Shown here in pieces: positions 59,391-64,000 of a DNA stretch of 64,000 nucleotides (the stretch's first letter is position 1; each line of letters starts with the position of its first letter). Below the pieces are notes generated by a model. It did no database searches. It saw nothing but the letters and a program-made list of their open reading frames with translations, and was not told the origin of the DNA. Origin of the DNA: Pithys albifrons albifrons (lineage: Eukaryota; Chordata; Aves; Passeriformes; Thamnophilidae). The position numbers and the translations under genes are program-made. The stretch lies in NCBI RefSeq assembly GCF_047495875.1, contig NC_092459.1:21251795-21315794 (forward strand). Direction: 5' to 3'.

Positions 59391-59496
59391 ACTTACAAAA
59401 CTTTCTCCTCTAGAATGAAAAGTCACCTGTTTCAGAATAGGAGCCTCCCCTCATCTGCACTGATACAGCCAGTTTAATGGTGCTAGTTCCTATAAG

Positions 59497-59552
59497 AGTG
59501 TCCTGGATATACATAAAGGCATTCAGTGTCCTGGATATGTATAAAATTTTCT
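59497..59552. repeat. 28-bp tandem duplication
   Basis: The string AGTGTCCTGGATAT recurs at 59497 and 59525, followed in both by (A/G)(C/T)ATAAA. Two copies, short and probably neutral. The ends read like TATA motifs but sit ~460 bp upstream of the exon-like segment at 60.01 kb. Confidence 0.8.
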
Positions 59553-60010
59553 TCTAGCAAGTGCTTACTCTATGACCTATCTAATGCTCCAGAAACAACA
59601 GCAATTTCCAGAACAGGCTATCACTGGAGGTTCCTTTAGGCTGTAAATGGCCCTTCCACATTTACCATGGCACAGGATTTCTCCCAGATCCCTGGCATGT
59701 GTGTTTGCTCTTGTCAGCTGAAGAATTTACAAGACCAAGTTAGTTCTACATGTTCACACAGTGACTCCAGCCAAATCAGCCAAATATCAACTTGTCTCTG
59801 CTATGCCTTGAGCATGGTGTATAGATCCCTGAGCTAGCAGAGATGCAACTCGGTAAATCCACATGGTGCAGATCAGCTCTATGGCTGACCTAACAAGCCC
59901 CACTTTGCAGCTCTCTTTATTAGCCTGAATGCACTGCTGCACAAATGTGGCTTAGCCTGCAGTCAGCCCCAAGCTGATCCACATCCAGACAGCTCAGGGA
60001 GCTTGGCACC

Positions 60011-60173
60011 ATGCACCCACTGCTTCTGTTTCTGGTTGTCATTATCAGCCCTGTGTCAGTTGCCTTCCTGTCTGTGCTGTACACAGATTTATACACTTAT
60101 TTGGAAGCTCACTTGGACAACTCACCATTGAAAAGCTTTTTCTCATGCAGATATGGACCAACATTTCAGTTAG
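60011..60173 (+). CDS. Possible first coding exon with a signal peptide (hypothetical)
   Basis: An ATG in good Kozak context (GGCACCATGC, A at -3) opens a frame whose first ~19 residues are strongly hydrophobic (MHPLLLFLVVIISPVSVAF), as in a secretory signal peptide. It continues for 35 more residues, including one Cys, to a GT donor-like site (CAGTTAG/GTAAAC) at 60173/60174. If not spliced the frame stops at 60182-60184 after 57 codons. The local base composition is less AT-rich than the flanks and no repeat is recognised. No downstream exon was found in the window, no protein family was recognised and no TATA box is clear. It may equally be a chance frame, so confidence is low. Confidence 0.2.
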
Positions 60174-60667
60174 GTAAACATTAATATTTACTGGAAATGC
60201 TGATATTTGAAGAAGTTACCAGTGGTTTGTTTTTAATTAAAATGATAATTTAATGACAGGGATTATTATGTATTATTCATTTGTTTGTATCATCAGTTCT
60301 GATATCTTTACCACTAATCCACTGGCAGCCATTCCCGAAAAAGAAAGAACTTCTTTGACACAGCACATCCAAAAGTAAATTAACAGCTCTTTGTCAGCAT
60401 GATTTTAAAGCTGATTTTAATGTGAATTTAAACATGGAATTTCTAGGAATCCTGCACAACAGAAGGTGAAAACTAGAAAGAAAATTATGACATTATGTCT
60501 TTATGCATAGTTAAAGCACCTCTCCCTTTGCACTCTGCATAATATCCATGACTACATCAAAATTTTGTCATTCTCAGGTGTTTGTAGAATCTGTTACTAT
60601 AATTAAAAACATCACAACAATATTTTTAAGAGCTCAGAGACATATGTATGATTCATATGTATCATGC
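60174..60667. other. Unique AT-rich DNA
   Basis: About 490 bases between the exon-like segment and the next LTR. No feature recognised. Confidence 0.4.
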
Positions 60668-61584
60668 CAGTTATCTACCAAAGTTGCTCCATCCTTCTGC
60701 CTCCCTCAGCTGGACAGGACATAGAGAAAAAAAAATAATGCATTGCTAATTAACAGAAGCATAGAATAATGAGAAATAAATCCAAATCTTAAACCACCTT
60801 CTCTCTACCCCTCTCTTCCCTCTGTTTTTAACGTTACTCCCAGGTTCTCTACTGTCTTCTTCGTAGCCATTCAGGAGAACAGGAAATGGGGTCTATGGTC
60901 GGTTGTCTCTGCCTCTTCCTCCTCAGGTGAAGAAATCCTCACACTCTTTTTCTTCTCCAGCATGGATTCCCTCCCTCAGGAGGCAGTCCTCTACAAAGTT
61001 CTCCACAAGTTCTCCTTCCCTTGGGCTGCAGTGCTTCATGACCTATTCCAATGTGGGTCCCTTCCACAGGGTGCAGTCCTTAAGGACCTGACTACTCTAG
61101 CATGGGTCCCCCACAGGGTCACAAGTCCTGCCAGAAAACCTGTTCTAGTGTGGGCTCCTCTCTCCATGAGGTCACACGTACTGCCAGGAGCCTGCTCCAG
61201 CATGGGGTACTCCACTGGATGCAGGCAGATCTTTGCTGCACTGTTGACCTCCATCAGCAGCAAGGGGACAGCCTGGCCTCACCATTGTCTGCCTCCCAGG
61301 CACCTCCTCTCTTCCTTCTTCACTTTGTGCTTGCAGCATTATTCCTCTCACACGTTCTCACTCCTTTCTCCAGCTGCTGATGCACAGGGTTCTTCCCCCA
61401 CTTTCTAACTATGTTCTCCCATAGGCACTACCATCTTGGGCTCAGCCCTGGATAGTGGCAGGTCCGTCGTGGAGCTGGATGGCATTGTCTCTGTCATATA
61501 CAGGGGAAGTTTCCTGCAGCTTGTCACAGAAGCCGCCCCTGTTTGATCCCTGATACCAAAACCTGTCCCCACAAATCCAATACA
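60668..61584 (-). mobile_element. ERVL-type long LTR with internal minisatellite
   Basis: On the minus strand it begins TGTATTGGATTTGTGGGGAC at 61584 and follows the 45.72-kb LTR: GGGCGGCTTCTGTGACAAG, the AGATGGTAGTGCC block, the ~48-bp minisatellite (about 60950-61215), the GGATTTATTTCTCATTATTC block and GATGGAGCAACTTTGGTAG near the end. The last ~40 bp of the LTR seem lost near 60668, and no target duplication is visible. The 148-codon plus-strand frame (60962-61408) runs antisense through the minisatellite and is not a gene. Confidence 0.8.
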
Positions 61585-64000
61585 TCTGCAAGGTCACATC
61601 ATCATAATCAGAACTCAGAGGATAACAATTTTTCAGTAAACACTGTAGTTTGATACAATGGCTCAGACATGAATAATTTAAAGAACCATGGCAAGACCTT
61701 GTTGATTGCTTCTCATAACATTATAAAGAATAATGGCAACACAGGCCTTTGTTAAAAGCCTTTATCCCTGGAGAGATGGCATTTAGTATGATTGGAAAGG
61801 AGTGAACTGGCATTGGTCCAGCCTGTAAGTGATTCTACTTTAAAGCCCTACAATTAAACTGGTTAATGAGAATCATGTTAAACACAAAGTAGTTCATGTC
61901 ATAAAGTTGAGAAAGCATCATCATGCTCCAAATTAATAGGAGGAAAAAGGGAAAAATTAATCCATTTGCCTTTTTTTTCTTTAGGTATTCCAGGCAAAAA
62001 CAAATTTATTCCCAATCAGCTTTTGATACATTTCCCTAATTAATGCAATTTGATAAAATGAACAAATTCATGATATCATTAGCTGAGTAGTGCTTAATGA
62101 AGTTGGGCTCTATGAAACATTAACTGCAATACTGAATCCATTTCCTTGACTGGGAAATAAACATTTATCATTTCAGTACATTTACTCTGGAAGTTCCAGT
62201 CATGAGGCTTTATCAGCATAATCATCATGTCCTGATAAATCTACCTATATTAACATTTTGATCAATGTCATCATTAAGTTCAGACTAACGTAGAATTCTA
62301 TCACTTGGCAGCATAGAATAAGTTAAATAGACTCCTTGAAAACCTGGGCTCTTTACCAGTCCATGATCTGATGGACAACTGTCAAACTGTAAATGAAAAT
62401 GACAGTACTTCTGTTATCAGCTTTGTTCAGCTACTCTTTCTTCCACAGAGATCTGTACAACCAAGTGGTTTCTGTAATATTCCTGCTTTCACAACAAAAG
62501 GTATATAAACTTTTATTGTTTAAGAAAAATATTTCTAGATGGTGCACCTAAGAGAATGAAGCTTTGATAAGGACATTAATGTGAGGAGGAGTGACAGTAA
62601 TTTACCATTGCCTCCTCTTTGTTCAGTTTCTGCTTTGTTCTTTTTATTTTGTTTGTTGCTTTGATTTGGTTGGGATTTTTTATATTGGAACTATACTATT
62701 CAAAATATGGAAAAAATTCAAGCCTGCTGCTTAACACTGTAGCATTTGTGCATATGAGACCTCCTTACTTATTAAAATCTGATAGGATACATTATAAGCA
62801 AAGATTATTTTTATAGGAGCTATTGGACCCAGAAGCAAGTTTCTGATGTTTTGAGCTTGAAAACTAAATCTTCTGAATTAAAGCAGGAAAATGTGCACAT
62901 TCCTTCTAATGAACATGGTGTTCTTCTCCACTCAAAAATTCAAGGGCTATAATCATTACCAAAAGGGAAACATCAGAATGCTGTAAATTCTATTCCTAAT
63001 ATTAGGCTCTCCTGTACATCTAGTGGAGGAGAAGACATGGGACAAATGCTATTTGGAGCTTTACAGAAGAAAGGGGAAGAAATATTTCCAAGAAGTGACC
63101 CAAAAATCATGATTAAAATTAAATGGCTAGAGAAAAAAAGTATATGGTTATGAGATTGTTATTGTGCTGACAAATACTTGAATATTTCTGCATCTTAATT
63201 TCATAGATTTTCACTAGTGTGAAGATGTAGGATTTCAGACTAATGGTTTAATAAGACATCAATATTAATTTGTTTTCATACAGTGAAATTAGTGTGATGA
63301 AAGAAATTAGCACTCAGTTACAGATAAAGAAGGAATGAACTGTTAGTGTTTAAGTTACAAGCAAGCTCCAAAAGGCTTTATAATAGCAAACTGCAAGTTT
63401 TATTAATTGGCCTCATTTAAAATATTGTCTCATCTCAGTTTAATTTTCATTACAGTTTAATAATAACATTGCAAGGGAGAGATCATTAAAACTAATATTT
63501 GAAACTGAATGTTTTGCTTGAACAAATCATTGACAACAGAAACAGCAGAACCTGATTAATCAAATATTTGCATATTACTTATGCTAAAAGAATGGAGCCT
63601 GCAAGCATCAGTTCAAACTTTGTGTATTAATTCAATAGTTATTCGCCTTTTGCTAAAATCAAGTGTGAGATATAAAGTCAATTCCAGGGACTATGCTGTG
63701 GATCAGAATGTACAGATTCAGTTTGTCAGTGACACTTCTTTCATATTTGTGTGTTGAACCTGTAATGAAAAGAAGTTATTTGTAGGCAATTTAAATCTTA
63801 AAGTTCAGTTTGACATGTAAACTTCTTCAATGCTACCTGAGTCATATAAGAGGGAAAAATACTTTTCTATCAATTGATAAGATTTAGTTGATTAAAAAAT
63901 ATCTAGGTAATTTGAGGATTTTTTTATTTTTCTAATAATAGAATGTGAAACTAGAGGAAATTTTCAAATACAAGATCACGTAATTTTGGAAGTGATTATA
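61585..64000. other. Unique AT-rich DNA with possible conserved non-coding elements
   Basis: No coding frame or repeat recognised over 2.4 kb. Two stretches (about 61960-62340 and 63380-63620) are AT-rich but non-repetitive, with several homeodomain-type TAAT/ATTA cores, including CTAATTAATG near 62037, and an ATTTGCAT octamer motif near 63566. Such composition is common in conserved developmental enhancers, but conservation cannot be judged here. Confidence 0.3.

Noticed and set aside
60962..61408. 148-codon plus-strand frame
   Set aside because: Antisense to an LTR minisatellite that gives similar frames in the sister copies.

Overview
This window looks like bird DNA. It is AT-rich and gene-poor, and it carries CR1-type LINE fragments with the avian 8-mer 3' tail (TGATTCTG/ATTCTATG-like), GC-rich and ERVL-type retroviral LTRs of the kind common in birds, and long stretches with no coding signal. 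A passerine is plausible from the density of ERVL and ERVK-type LTRs, but I cannot confirm the species. No intact protein-coding gene, tRNA or CRISPR array is visible. Open reading frames are short (longest 180 codons) and most of the longer ones fall inside repeats. The window is most likely intergenic or a very long intron.

Layout. 1-11.7 kb: unique AT-rich DNA with an (AAAAC)n tract, a GC-rich block (3.5-4.1 kb), a CR1 tail (5.93 kb), a probable ERVL-type LTR (6.65-7.08 kb) and a CR1 3' half (9.68-10.21 kb). 11.72-12.05 kb: a well-delimited solo LTR with a perfect 6-bp target duplication (class II / ERVK-like). 12.3-20.7 kb: mostly unique, with one possible LTR remnant and one 80-bp LTR 5' fragment. 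20.78-22.07 kb: a composite of a 5S-rRNA-headed SINE, the C-terminal zinc-finger end of a LINE whose 3' end resembles the SINE tail, and an ERVL-type LTR. 22.3-23.5 kb: a possible further LTR-like block and a 135-bp tandem duplication. 25.6-28.4 kb: a decayed ERVL-like pol fragment (minus strand) interrupted by an LTR-like insertion. 28.4-37.5 kb: unique apart from a GC-elevated block at 33.5-34.4 kb. 37.59-38.34 and 49.20-49.95 kb: two CpG-rich ~752-bp LTRs of one family in inverted orientation, each with its own 6-bp target duplication. 43.58-44.14, 45.72-46.81, 54.91-55.51 and 60.67-61.58 kb: further ERVL-type LTRs, two of them of the long form with a ~48-bp internal minisatellite. 51.26-54.64 kb: a 3.4-kb CR1 (minus strand) with recognisable endonuclease and reverse transcriptase pieces. 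56.38-56.66 kb: another CR1 tail. The remaining DNA is unique and AT-rich, with some stretches that look like conserved non-coding elements.

Nothing here works together as an operon or pathway: the window records successive retroelement insertions. The most interesting item is the apparent SINE-LINE pair at 20.78-21.30 kb: a 5S-derived SINE and a LINE that share a ~45-bp 3' end, lying side by side. A possible signal-peptide-encoding first exon at 60.01-60.17 kb and a 42-bp exon-like segment at 40.6 kb are the only weak hints of host genes.
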